Positions 1-9,471 of a stretch of DNA of 64,000 nucleotides are shown piece after piece. Source of the DNA: Rhodococcus sp. Leaf278 (lineage in GTDB: Bacteria > Actinomycetota > Actinomycetes > Mycobacteriales > Mycobacteriaceae); contig NZ_LMRR01000045.1 of the NCBI RefSeq assembly GCF_001426085.1, positions 108,737-172,736 of the forward strand. Reading direction: 5' to 3'. The notes beneath the pieces were generated by a model, which worked only from the letters and a program-made list of their open reading frames with translations, was not told the origin of the DNA and made no database searches. A program made the position numbers and the translations under genes. The first letter of the stretch is position 1, and each line of letters opens with the position of its first letter.

Positions 1-1383
<1,383 letters not shown>

Positions 1384-1390
1384 AACGAGA

Positions 1391-1419
1391 GTATGTATGC
1401 AACGCGGTGACTATGCAAC
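1391..1419. promoter_or_regulatory. Candidate PadR operator: direct repeats between padR and the MFS gene
   Basis: TATGCAAC occurs at 1396-1403 and again at 1412-1419, 16 bases apart and on the same strand, between the divergent padR and permease starts. The stretch 1391-1409 also recurs with 17 of 19 identities inside the padR coding region at 931-949. The repeats are seen directly. Their role as an operator is inferred from position. Confidence 0.45.
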
Positions 1420-1465
1420 TAGGTGCACTCTAGAACTCGGATGCCGCGGTCTAGTGTTGGCAATT

Positions 1466-2788
1466 ATGGGAACCCAGCCGGAGGTCGCTGTCGTCGGAGT
1501 CGCAACCACTCGGAAACAGGTCACCGCCTGGGGATTCTGGGACTGGGGCTCGGCTGCGTTCAACGCCGTGATTCTTACGTTCGTCTTCTCGGTGTATCTC
1601 ACCGACGCAGTCGGTGACGACCTTCCCGGCTCGATCTCGGCCACCACCTGGTTCAGCTGGTCCATCGCGTTGTCGAGCGTCGTCATCGCGCTCCTGGCGC
1701 CGGTCTGTGGGCAGTACTTCGACGCGCGCGGCAAGCGCAGATGGTTGCTGGGGGTGTTGACCGCACTGACCGTCGTGGCCATGGCCGGCCTGTTCTTCGT
1801 GAAGGACGACTATCACTATCTCTGGCTCGGCCTGGTGCTGCTCGGCCTCGGATCCATCATGTTCGAGTTGGCCAGTATCCCGTACAACTCGATGCTGCGG
1901 CAGGTCTCCACTCCGGAGAACATCGGTCGGGTATCCGGATTCGGTTGGGCGATGGGCTATTTCGGTGGGATCGTGCTGCTTCTCCTGTGCTACCTGGGCT
2001 TCATCGTCGGCGACGGCGACACTCGGGGCGTGCTGGGTCTGACCACCGACGGTGGCCTGAACATCAGACTCGTCGCCGTACTCGCGGCCGTATGGTTCGC
2101 CGTCTCGGCCATCCCGGTGATGTTCGCAGTTCCCGAAGTGCCCAGGGCCGTTGCCGATCCCAAGGCTGCACAGGCCGGATTCGCGGAGTCCTACCGAGTT
2201 CTCGTCCGCGATGTGCGCGAGTTGTGGAGCGCAGACCGGCGCGCCGTCTACTACTTGATCGCCAGCGCACTGTTCCGAGACGGGTTGGCAGGTGTCTTCA
2301 CCTTCGGGGCCGTTCTCGCCGTCAGCGTCTACGGTATCGGCGCGGCGGACGTACTGCTGTTCGGCGTGGCCGCCAACGTGATCGCAGGCCTCGGTGCCAT
2401 CGTTGCCGGACGGTTCGACGACAGGATCGGACCCAAGAAGGTCATCGTCTTCTCGCTCACGTCCATGATCGCGGCCGGAACCATTCTGCTGTTCGTGTCG
2501 GGGCCGACGATGTTCTGGATCTTCGGGTTGATCCTGTGCCTGTTCGTGGGCCCCGCACAATCGTCTGCGCGTACCTTTTTGGCCCGACTGGCACCTCCCG
2601 GGCGCGAAGGTCAGTTCTTCGGACTGTTCGCGACGACGGGTCGTGCGGCGTCGTTCCTCGCGCCGTCCCTGTTCGGCCTGTTCGTGTGGTTGTTCGACGC
2701 CGACCGCGCAGGTATCGCCGGGTTGATCATCGTCCTCGCTGCCGGACTGCTGGCGCTGCTGAAGGTGCGGGCTCCGGAGCGGGTCTAG
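1466..2788 (+). CDS. MFS transporter, Atg22/UMF1-like
   Basis: A 440-aa integral membrane permease with about 12 hydrophobic helices. It begins GTQPEVAVVGVATTRKQVTA and continues WGFWDWGSAAFNAVILTFVF, a signature typical of the Atg22/UMF1 branch of the major facilitator superfamily. The motif-A-like loop FDARGKRRW follows TM2. The ATG at 1466 was chosen because the open frame extends upstream only into the padR gene on the other strand. No Shine-Dalgarno sequence is visible, so the mRNA may be nearly leaderless. The gene ends convergently with the next gene, sharing CTAG. Substrate unknown; members of this branch are mostly uncharacterised. Confidence 0.85.
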   Translation: MGTQPEVAVVGVATTRKQVTAWGFWDWGSAAFNAVILTFVFSVYLTDAVGDDLPGSISATTWFSWSIALSSVVIALLAPVCGQYFDARGKRRWLLGVLTALTVVAMAGLFFVKDDYHYLWLGLVLLGLGSIMFELASIPYNSMLRQVSTPENIGRVSGFGWAMGYFGGIVLLLLCYLGFIVGDGDTRGVLGLTTDGGLNIRLVAVLAAVWFAVSAIPVMFAVPEVPRAVADPKAAQAGFAESYRVLVRDVRELWSADRRAVYYLIASALFRDGLAGVFTFGAVLAVSVYGIGAADVLLFGVAANVIAGLGAIVAGRFDDRIGPKKVIVFSLTSMIAAGTILLFVSGPTMFWIFGLILCLFVGPAQSSARTFLARLAPPGREGQFFGLFATTGRAASFLAPSLFGLFVWLFDADRAGIAGLIIVLAAGLLALLKVRAPERV

Positions 2789-3603
2789 ACGGAGTCGATA
2801 CGGGACAGGATCTCGGCCGTCAGTTCCTCGGGCGCTTCTTCCGGGATCCAGTGCGAGATGCCGTCGAGTTCGACGAATCGGTACGCCGCATCGACGAATT
2901 CGCCGCAACGCTCGGCACCGGCTCGGCCGATGGCGGTGTCCCCGTTGCTCCACACGTAGGTGGTGGGGACAGTCACCGGTGGAAGGTTCGCGAATTCCCT
3001 GGTCATTGCGGCGTACCAGCTCGATGCGGCCGTCAGCGCCCCGGGGACGGTGAGATGCCGAACGTACTCGTCGTCCAGGCTCTCGGCGCCGAACATTGCA
3101 CGCAGACGCTGGGCGTCGTTCTCCACCAGAACTCGCTCGGCCTTCTCCGGCTCCCGAAGCAGGCCGAAGTACTGCGACCGCTGCTGCTGATCCGGGTCCT
3201 TGCGGATGGCCCAGTTGAACGCCGCCGAATGCGGAACCGATGCTGCCGTGAGCGTGCGTACGCGGTCCGGATGTTCGGCCGCCACGTGCCAGGCGACAAC
3301 CGCACCCCAGTCGTGTCCGACCAGGTGCGCCGACGGTAGATCCAGCGCGTCGAGCAGACCGAGGATGTCACCGGTGAGCTGCTCGATGCGATAGTGCTCG
3401 ACGCCGATCGGGCGGGCTCCGGGGGAGTATCCCCGCTGATTGGGTGCGATCACCCGACAACCCGCGGCGACGAGTCCGGGTGTCACGCTCGTCCACGACG
3501 CGTTGGTTTGCGGAAAGCCGTGCAGCGCAACCACCGGAATGCCGTCCGCCGGCCCCGACATCGCAACCTCGAACACGTACTCGCCGATACCCATCTCGGT
3601 CAT
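2785..3603 (-). CDS. Alpha/beta hydrolase, epoxide-hydrolase-like
   Basis: A 272-aa soluble alpha/beta-fold hydrolase. The oxyanion-hole motif HGFPQ is near residue 27. The nucleophile elbow is VGHDWGAVVAW, with aspartate rather than serine at the nucleophile position, as in epoxide hydrolases and haloalkane dehalogenases. A lid segment carries SSWYAA, and the catalytic histidine is in GISHWIPEEAPEEL. The ATG at 3603 is chosen because GAAGGGA lies 6 bases before it. A longer frame to 3657 would overlap the upstream TetR gene. Together these point to an epoxide hydrolase or C-O bond hydrolase, but the substrate is unknown. It may be co-transcribed with the upstream FabR-like gene. Confidence 0.85.
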   Translation of the reverse strand: MTEMGIGEYVFEVAMSGPADGIPVVALHGFPQTNASWTSVTPGLVAAGCRVIAPNQRGYSPGARPIGVEHYRIEQLTGDILGLLDALDLPSAHLVGHDWGAVVAWHVAAEHPDRVRTLTAASVPHSAAFNWAIRKDPDQQQRSQYFGLLREPEKAERVLVENDAQRLRAMFGAESLDDEYVRHLTVPGALTAASSWYAAMTREFANLPPVTVPTTYVWSNGDTAIGRAGAERCGEFVDAAYRFVELDGISHWIPEEAPEELTAEILSRIDSV

Positions 3604-3635
3604 GGACGTCCCTTCGTAGTCGTCTTGTCGCACGG

Positions 3636-4286
3636 TCATGCCCGTCGCGGTTCCCATCGGCTCATCCCGAGCATGATCATGCGGATCTGCTTTTCCGTGC
3701 GCTCGATCAGATCCTTCTCGTTCTGGTTACCCGGTCTGTCTATTTCCAGTAGGCCGACCACGGCCGTGAGCATCGTCGACACGAGAAGATCGGCCGTCAT
3801 CTCCAGATCTGCGATGTCCCATCGTTCCAGTCCCGGCATACGTGAGAGGTCGATGGTCAGTTCGCTGACGAACAGTCGAAGTTCGGTGGCGAAGGCGCGG
3901 CGCACCTCGGTGACGCCGCCGTACCGCTCACGACTGAGGAAGCGGAACTGATCTTCGTGGCTGCGCACCTGCCGCACCAGAATCCCGAAGGATTCGGTGG
4001 CCGTCCTGGCGCTCGGATTGCGTCGGGCGTCGCGCAGCATCTGACGCAACATACGCATGCTGTCCTCGACGAGCGCGACACCCAGATCCTCCATGGAGGC
4101 GAAGTGGCGGTAGAACGCAGTGGGAACGATGCCGGCCGATCGGGCTACCTCACGCAGGCTGACACTGGCGAACGATCGTTCGCGAAGCAGATCGAGAGTG
4201 CCCTCGATGAGGGCCTGACGCGTGCGCTCCTTGCGCTCGGCGCGAGTCCCCGGTTCTGTCACGACGTCCAGTTTATGGGCGCGCAT
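3636..4286 (-). CDS. TetR-family regulator resembling FabR, probable repressor of the desaturase operon
   Basis: A 216-aa TetR repressor. The DNA-binding domain (RAERKERTRQALIEG, then SFASVSLREVARSAGIVPTA and FYRHFASMEDLG) and the following LRQMLRDAR and FRFLSRERYGG segments closely match my memory of E. coli FabR, which represses unsaturated fatty-acid synthesis in response to acyl-thioester composition. The gene is divergent from a ferredoxin-reductase/desaturase operon, the expected target, and a FabR-box-like palindrome lies between them. The ATG at 4286 has AGAGG 7 bases upstream; a GTG at 4319 is the alternative. The family is certain. The FabR-like role is inferred from similarity and context. 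Confidence 0.88.
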   Translation of the reverse strand: MRAHKLDVVTEPGTRAERKERTRQALIEGTLDLLRERSFASVSLREVARSAGIVPTAFYRHFASMEDLGVALVEDSMRMLRQMLRDARRNPSARTATESFGILVRQVRSHEDQFRFLSRERYGGVTEVRRAFATELRLFVSELTIDLSRMPGLERWDIADLEMTADLLVSTMLTAVVGLLEIDRPGNQNEKDLIERTEKQIRMIMLGMSRWEPRRA

Positions 4287-4363
4287 TCTGTGACCTCTCT
4301 CCCGGTTCCACCCCGGCACCCGTCGACGGTCGATCCATCTCTGTAACGACGGTCACATAAACG

Positions 4364-4418
4364 TTGACAGGTACCGGTGTCGCTCTGTCACACTCATGTT
4401 AGTGCACAATCGTTCACT
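4364..4418 (+). promoter_or_regulatory. Desaturase operon promoter region with FabR-box-like palindrome
   Basis: An 18-base imperfect palindrome AGTGCACAATCGTTCACT occupies 4401-4418. Its half sites AGTGCACAA and AGTGAACGA agree at 7 of 9 positions. The layout AGnGnACA..TGTnCnCT of the E. coli FabR box, as I recall it, is similar. A consensus -35 element TTGACA is at 4364-4369, but no good -10 is visible at the right spacing. The palindrome lies 40 bases before the reductase start codon. A repressor bound there would block the plus-strand operon and possibly also affect the divergent TetR gene. Confidence 0.55.
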
Positions 4419-4457
4419 GAATGGGTCGTTGGTTTCGATCCGGTTAGGGAGGATGGA

Positions 4458-5570
4458 ATGACGCTGCAAGAACGTCCGTCGCGAACCTCGGGTTCACGCA
4501 AGTTCTCGCTTCTTTCCCTGTTCGAGGCCATGGCCACACCCCACGCGCTCGATCGGTACCTCGAACTCGTCGATCCTATGACGACGGTTCGGGACCTTCG
4601 CGGAGAAGTGACCGAGATACATCGGTCCACCGAAGACTCGCTGACGCTGACCATCCGCCCCACGCGTCAGTGGAGAGGCTTCAAGGCGGGTCAGTTCGTT
4701 CAGGTCGGTGTCGTCATCGACGGTGTTCGTCAGACACGCTGCTACTCGCCGGCCTGCTCGCAATACCGCAAGGACGGTCGGATCGAACTGACGATCAAGG
4801 CCCACCCCGAGGGTCTGGTGTCGCAGTACCTGCACAAGAACGCACACATCGGCCTGGTGGTCAGCCTGTCGCAGGCGGACGGCACATTCTCGCTCCCCGA
4901 ACCGCGGCCGGCCAAGACGTTGCTGATCAGCGGTGGCAGCGGAATCACGCCGGTGTTGTCGATGCTCAGGTCGCTGCTGGACGAGGGGTACAGCAGCGAC
5001 CTGACCTTCCTGCACTACGCGTTCACCGAGAACGACGTCGCGTACAAGAAGGACCTGGAGAAGATCGCCGCCGAGCACGAGAACGTGAACATCGTCTTCG
5101 CGTACACCGAGCAGAAGACCGGCGGGGATCTGCACGGCTTCTTCGGACAAGAGCACCTCGATGCCGTGGCCCCGTGGTTCGCAGATGCCGACACGTTCCT
5201 GTGCGGCCCTCCCGGACTGATGAAGGGAGTGCGGTCCTTCTTCGACGACGCCGGCCTCGGCGAGCGGCTGCACCTCGAGGAGTTCACGCCGTCGTTCGCC
5301 ACCGTCGGCGACGACGTCACCGGAACCACCACTTTCTCCGGCAGCGATGTGTCCTCGGAGAACGACGGCGAGACGCTGCTCGAGCAGGCCGAGGCAGCCG
5401 GTCTCTCGCCGGCCAACGGCTGCCGCATGGGGATTTGCTTCACCTGCACCTCGGTGAAGAAATCCGGTTGCACCAAGAACATCAAGACCGGCGAGACCGA
5501 CACCGAGTCCGACAAGAAGATCCAGCTCTGTGTGTCCGTTGCCGTCGGTGACGTCGACATCGACATCTAG
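4458..5570 (+). CDS. Ferredoxin/flavodoxin-type reductase, electron donor to the desaturase
   Basis: A 370-aa electron-transfer protein with three domains: an FAD-binding barrel (RQTRCYSPACS), an NAD(P)-binding domain (LLISGGSGITPVLSMLRSL, later DTFLCGPPGLM), and a C-terminal plant-type [2Fe-2S] domain with NGCRMGICFTCTS (C-x4-C-x2-C) and a last cysteine in IQLCVS. This is the arrangement of mycobacterial Rv3230c, the reductase partner of the DesA3 stearoyl-CoA desaturase. The ATG at 4458 follows AGGGAGGA at 4446-4453. The desaturase gene starts 61 bases downstream in the same direction, so the two form an electron-delivery pair. Expression is probably controlled by the divergent FabR-like repressor. 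Confidence 0.9.
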   Translation: MTLQERPSRTSGSRKFSLLSLFEAMATPHALDRYLELVDPMTTVRDLRGEVTEIHRSTEDSLTLTIRPTRQWRGFKAGQFVQVGVVIDGVRQTRCYSPACSQYRKDGRIELTIKAHPEGLVSQYLHKNAHIGLVVSLSQADGTFSLPEPRPAKTLLISGGSGITPVLSMLRSLLDEGYSSDLTFLHYAFTENDVAYKKDLEKIAAEHENVNIVFAYTEQKTGGDLHGFFGQEHLDAVAPWFADADTFLCGPPGLMKGVRSFFDDAGLGERLHLEEFTPSFATVGDDVTGTTTFSGSDVSSENDGETLLEQAEAAGLSPANGCRMGICFTCTSVKKSGCTKNIKTGETDTESDKKIQLCVSVAVGDVDIDI

Positions 5571-5631
5571 GTCGAACCGAAACACTCTCAGCCACAGACC
5601 ATCTCGACCCGATCGAATTGGAGATCATCAG

Positions 5632-6816
5632 ATGCTCGGAACGATTCTCTCGATCCTTCCCACCGCCGTCCTCCCGTTTCGCCGCAACGAAACGTTGCCG
5701 GACGAGCCGACCGTGTTGACCTACGAACAGGTCGAGGAGCTCGGTCGCGAGCTCGACGCCCTGCGGGCCCGCACCGTCGCCAAGCTCGGTGACGAGGATC
5801 GTGAATACATCTACAAGATCATCAAGGCGCAGCGCGGCCTCGAAATCACCGGACGCGCCCTGATGTACCTGCCGTTCATCCCGCCGGCGTGGCTCGCCGG
5901 TGTCGGTGCCCTCGGCGTGGCGAAGATTCTCGACAACATGGAGATCGGCCACAACGTGATGCACGGCCAGTACGACTGGATGCGCGAGCCCGGCCTCAAC
6001 TCCGAGGTGTTCGAGTGGGACACCGTCTGCCCGGCAGATCAGTGGAAGCACTCGCACAACTACATGCACCACACCTTCACCAACATCGTCGGCATGGACC
6101 GCGACATCGGTTACGGCGTCCTGCGCATGGACCAGGAACAGAAGTGGAACCCGTACTACCTCGGTAATCCGGTGTACGCATTCCTGCTGATGACGTTCTT
6201 CGAGTGGGGCGTCATGCTGCACGACCTCGAGACCGAGAACATCGTCGCAGGCAAGCGCAAGTGGCACGACGTCAAGCCGCTGCTGCAGGGCATGTGGCGC
6301 AAGGCGGGCAAGCAGGCGCTCAAGGACTACGTGATCTTCCCCGCGCTGACCGGGCCGTTCTTCGCGACCACAGTCGTCGGCAACGTGGCCGCAAACCTCG
6401 TCCGCAACGTGTGGACCTACTCGATCATCTTCTGTGGCCACTTCCCGACGGGGGTTCAGACCTTCAGCCAGGAGGAGACCGCCGACGAGAGCCGGGGCGA
6501 GTGGTACGTGCGTCAGATGTTGGGATCGGCCAACATCGAGGGAAGCCCGCTCTTCCACATCATGTCGGGCAACCTCTCGCACCAGATCGAGCACCACCTG
6601 TTCCCGGACCTGCCCGCGCACCGCTACCCGCAGATTGCGCCCGAGGTCAAGGCACTGTGCGAGAAGTACGACCTGCCCTACAACACCGGCGGCTTCTTCC
6701 ATCAGATCGGCACCGTGTGGGGCAAGATCTTCAAGCTCGCCCTGCCCAACTCGCTCACGGGATCGGCAGCTCCGGCCAGTGTTATCGTCGAGCGTAAGAA
6801 GACCGACGCAGCGTGA
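5632..6816 (+). CDS. Fatty-acid (acyl-CoA) delta-9 desaturase, DesA3-like
   Basis: A 394-aa membrane di-iron desaturase. The three histidine boxes are GHNVMHGQYD, WKHSHNYMHHTFTN and SHQIEHHLFPDLPAHRYPQI. They lie between hydrophobic segments (MYLPFIPPAWLAGVGALGV; YAFLLMTFFEWGVML; VVGNVAANLVRNVWTYSIIF). The family inserts a double bond into stearoyl- or palmitoyl-CoA using electrons from a reductase like the upstream gene. The ATG at 5632 has GGAGA 7 bases before it. The stop overlaps a possible GTG start of a small downstream gene. The mycobacterial counterpart is DesA3 (Rv3229c). Regiospecificity is inferred. Confidence 0.92.
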   Translation: MLGTILSILPTAVLPFRRNETLPDEPTVLTYEQVEELGRELDALRARTVAKLGDEDREYIYKIIKAQRGLEITGRALMYLPFIPPAWLAGVGALGVAKILDNMEIGHNVMHGQYDWMREPGLNSEVFEWDTVCPADQWKHSHNYMHHTFTNIVGMDRDIGYGVLRMDQEQKWNPYYLGNPVYAFLLMTFFEWGVMLHDLETENIVAGKRKWHDVKPLLQGMWRKAGKQALKDYVIFPALTGPFFATTVVGNVAANLVRNVWTYSIIFCGHFPTGVQTFSQEETADESRGEWYVRQMLGSANIEGSPLFHIMSGNLSHQIEHHLFPDLPAHRYPQIAPEVKALCEKYDLPYNTGGFFHQIGTVWGKIFKLALPNSLTGSAAPASVIVERKKTDAA

Positions 6817-7076
6817 CGACTTCGAAGGGGGCGGTCCTGTTGGTGGGAAAGTTCGAGCGCAACAAGGACACCGTGCAGGAGTTCACCGAATCTGCCGCCA
6901 ATCATGTCGGCCGAATCGTGGTGATCATCACCGGAGCGGTTCGCGACGTCACTCGTGAAATCGGAGATCTGATCACCGACGGTATCGAGATGCGGGAAGC
7001 TGCGAAGAAGGCGGAGCGTGACGCGCCTCTGGGCACCGTGATCAACGGAGAGTTCGAAACTCGCGACCGCCGTTGA
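6813..7076 (+). CDS. Small conserved-looking protein of the desaturase operon, function unknown
   Basis: An 87-aa protein if the GTG at 6813 is used, which overlaps the desaturase stop as GTGA. AAGGGGG at 6825-6831 lies 8 bases before a TTG at 6840 and 11 bases before a GTG at 6843, so a shorter product starting near GKFERNKDTVQEF is quite possible. The core is an amphipathic helical protein: a hydrophobic stretch VGRIVVIITGAVRDVTREIG followed by a charged C-terminal helix (MREAAKKAERD). I do not recognise the family. Its tight coupling to the desaturase and the terminator just after it suggest an accessory or membrane-associated role in lipid desaturation. Confidence 0.65.
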   Translation: MTTSKGAVLLVGKFERNKDTVQEFTESAANHVGRIVVIITGAVRDVTREIGDLITDGIEMREAAKKAERDAPLGTVINGEFETRDRR

Positions 7077-7096
7077 GGTAGAGCACTGTCGACAAA

Positions 7097-7121
7097 GCCG
7101 CCCGAGCCATGCTCGGGCGGC
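7097..7121. terminator. Bidirectional terminator after the desaturase operon
   Basis: A perfect 11-bp stem (GCCGCCCGAGC / GCTCGGGCGGC) with a 3-base CAT loop lies between the convergent small gene and the methyltransferase gene. AAA precedes it and TTCGT follows it. It could act as an intrinsic terminator in either direction. Confidence 0.8.
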
Positions 7122-7131
7122 TTCGTCGTAT

Positions 7132-8241
7132 CTAGCGACGGTGCAGTCTCCACAGTGACGTCGTCTCGCGCGAGCGGGCCTCGTGCAGCACATCGGAGGA
7201 GTCGGTGATTCGCGAGTGTGTCGGTGTGGTGTCGGTGCGGTCGGCGACGATCAGTCCGGCTGCGTCGATGGCGTCGAGAAGGTCTGCGCGCGTGACCAAT
7301 CCGAGCAGTTCGGCGAGGTCGGACAGCACCAGCCATGCCTCGCCGTTCGCTGTGAGGTGCCCACCGAGGCGGCTCAGGAAGGACTTCAGCATGCGTGAAC
7401 CGGGGTCGTAGACCGCATGCTCGATGCCCGACGTCGGTTTCGTGGGGATCCACGGTGGATTGCACACGATCAGCCCGGCGCGTCCGGACGGGAAGATGTC
7501 GGTCTGCACCACGTCGACTCGATCGGTGTAGCCGAGTGTGTCGATGTTCTCGCGTGCACACGCGACCGACCGCGGGTCCTTGTCGGTGGCTACCACCGAG
7601 CTCACGCCGCGGCGGGCGAGTACTGCGGCCAGAACGCCCGAGCCGGTACCGATGTCGAACGCGCGGTCCGTGGGAGGCAATGGTGCGTCGGCGACGAGGT
7701 GGATGTACTCACCGCGAATGGGGGAGAAGACTCCGTAATGCGGGTGAATCGAGGCGTCCAGAGCCGGGACGAAGACGCCTTTGCGACGCCACTCGTGTGC
7801 GCCGACCATGCCGAGGAGTTCGCGCAACGAGAGCACGCACGGCGCAGCGTCGGGGCCGATGGCCTCCGACACTGCGGCCTGGACATCCGGTGCCCGGCCG
7901 AGATCGAGGCGGGCACTCGAATCGAGTTCGACCAGAAGCATTCCGAGCACTCGAGCGCGGCGCGCCTGGTACTGGCGATGCAGATGAAACTGCTCGGCGG
8001 GCGACGCGTCGGGCGACCGTTTGGCGGGCGGAACCCGGCGGGTCATCGCGGACAACAGTTGTCGTGCATTGTTGTAGTCACCGCGCCACAGCATGGCCTC
8101 GCCGATCGTGGCCAGCTTGTAGGCCACGTCCGCGGTGATCGAGTCGTCGACGATGCGCACCACCCGAGGCGGGGGAGCGCCATTCTCCGACTGCCAGCGA
8201 GTCGTCCTCTCGCTACCGTCCTCGACCCAGGTGATGCTCAT
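7132..8241 (-). CDS. Class I SAM-dependent methyltransferase, HemK/MTS-like
   Basis: A 369-aa protein. The N-terminal ~190 residues show no motif I recognise. The C-terminal half is a Rossmann methyltransferase with the SAM-binding motif AFDIGTGSGVLAAVLARRG, acidic ribose-binding VVATDKDPRSV, and an NPPW catalytic motif (LIVCNPPWIPTKP). The NPPW/NPPY motif is typical of enzymes methylating planar amide or amine nitrogens (HemK, RsmC and relatives). The ATG at 8241 was chosen over one at 8301 because the latter would overlap the upstream dehydrogenase; the gap is 13 bases, so the two genes are probably co-transcribed. The substrate is unknown; a partner role with the dehydrogenase is possible. 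Confidence 0.8.
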   Translation of the reverse strand: MSITWVEDGSERTTRWQSENGAPPPRVVRIVDDSITADVAYKLATIGEAMLWRGDYNNARQLLSAMTRRVPPAKRSPDASPAEQFHLHRQYQARRARVLGMLLVELDSSARLDLGRAPDVQAAVSEAIGPDAAPCVLSLRELLGMVGAHEWRRKGVFVPALDASIHPHYGVFSPIRGEYIHLVADAPLPPTDRAFDIGTGSGVLAAVLARRGVSSVVATDKDPRSVACARENIDTLGYTDRVDVVQTDIFPSGRAGLIVCNPPWIPTKPTSGIEHAVYDPGSRMLKSFLSRLGGHLTANGEAWLVLSDLAELLGLVTRADLLDAIDAAGLIVADRTDTTPTHSRITDSSDVLHEARSRETTSLWRLHRR

Positions 8242-8254
8242 GCCGCGCTCTCGT

Positions 8255-9397
8255 TCAGGCTGCAGTGTGCGGGTACTCCGCACTGCGATGTTGGAAGGCA
8301 AGGATATTGGGGTTGACGATGACGCCGCCCCTGATCTCGATCGATCGCTCGATGGTGGAATCGGCGCTCCACGCAGAGGGGCCGTCGAGCACGATCCGAA
8401 GATACGGCAACAGTGATTCGCTGATCTCCCAGGTGGCCGAGTTCCACAGATAGGACGGACTGTGGTCGACGGCGTAGTACCGGACGTTGTCGCCCACGGT
8501 GAACATGGGATCGGCGAACGACGTGGGCTTGGCCCACTCGAATCCCATACCCTCGTCGCAGGAGACGTCCACCACCAACGTGCCCGGTGCCAGGGTGGGT
8601 AGGTCCTGGTTCGTCAGGAACGTCAATGGTGAATTGGTATCCTGCAGAACACAATTGACGATGACGTCGTGGTCGCCCAGGAAGCGTGACAGAGGTACTC
8701 GACCGTCCGGAGTGAGTGCTCGACTCTGGCGAGGATCGGCGTCGTCGAGATCGAAATTGACGATGTTGGCCGAATGGATCGGCGAACTCACCGCAGTGAC
8801 GCCGCGTTGGGTGAGAACGTCCACATCGTGAATGCCATGTGCGTTGAGTGCGGTGACCGCACCGCGAGCAGTGGCTCCGAATCCGATGACCGCAGCACGC
8901 AACCGGCGGCCGTAGTCGCCGGTGGACCCGATCAGTTGCAACGCATGCAGCACCGAGCAGTAGCCGGCCAACTCGTTGTTCTTGTGGAAGACATGCAGAT
9001 TGAACGAACCCTCCTGGGTCCAGTGGTTCATGGACTCGAATGCAATCAGTGTCAGCTTGCGATCGACGGCGATCTGGGTGAGCTTCTCGTCCTGCACACA
9101 GTGGGGCCAGCCCCACAGTGTCTGCCCCGGGCGCAAGGATGCGAGATCCTCTGCCTGCGGCTTGGGCAACAGAATCACATCGCACTCGGCGACGAGTTGG
9201 TCGCGGGTGCAAATACCGGCTACCTGGGTGGCCAGCTGTTCGTCCGAAATTCCGAACGGTTCACCGTAGCCGGACTCGAGAAACATCCGGGCGCGGATAT
9301 CGGCGTCGATTCGATCGAAATGCAGTGGGTGAATCGGTAGTCGCCGCTCATCGGGCTTGCGCGAACGTGAGAGGACTCCGAGAGTGAGCTGATGCAC
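8255..9397 (-). CDS. AlaDH/PNT-family NAD(P)-dependent dehydrogenase, N5-(carboxyethyl)ornithine-synthase-like
   Basis: A 380-aa enzyme of the alanine dehydrogenase / pyridine nucleotide transhydrogenase superfamily. The N-terminal substrate domain contains KPDERRLPIHPLHFDRI and VILLPKPQAEDLASLRPGQTL, and the Rossmann part contains RRLRAAVIGFGATARGAVTAL. The overall look is nearer to N5-(carboxyethyl)ornithine synthase and saccharopine-type enzymes than to true alanine dehydrogenase. Such enzymes reductively condense a keto acid with an amino acid or run the reverse reaction. The GTG start at 9397 has GAAGGG 7 bases upstream. It lies between an MFS gene and a methyltransferase gene on the same strand. 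The exact reaction is not determinable from sequence alone. Confidence 0.7.
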   Translation of the reverse strand: MHQLTLGVLSRSRKPDERRLPIHPLHFDRIDADIRARMFLESGYGEPFGISDEQLATQVAGICTRDQLVAECDVILLPKPQAEDLASLRPGQTLWGWPHCVQDEKLTQIAVDRKLTLIAFESMNHWTQEGSFNLHVFHKNNELAGYCSVLHALQLIGSTGDYGRRLRAAVIGFGATARGAVTALNAHGIHDVDVLTQRGVTAVSSPIHSANIVNFDLDDADPRQSRALTPDGRVPLSRFLGDHDVIVNCVLQDTNSPLTFLTNQDLPTLAPGTLVVDVSCDEGMGFEWAKPTSFADPMFTVGDNVRYYAVDHSPSYLWNSATWEISESLLPYLRIVLDGPSAWSADSTIERSIEIRGGVIVNPNILAFQHRSAEYPHTAA

Positions 9398-9471
9398 GTA
9401 TGACCCTTCGTTACCTCCAAGTCAACCACAGCGAGCTGGGGTGGATTGCGTTCGCGCTGGTCAGCGCATGG

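Noticed and set aside
1451-2953. Long open frame of 500 codons on the minus strand opposite the MFS gene
   Set aside because: The product is rich in Arg, Gln, Asp and His with no domain; it is the antisense shadow of a clear membrane protein, as is usual at this GC content.
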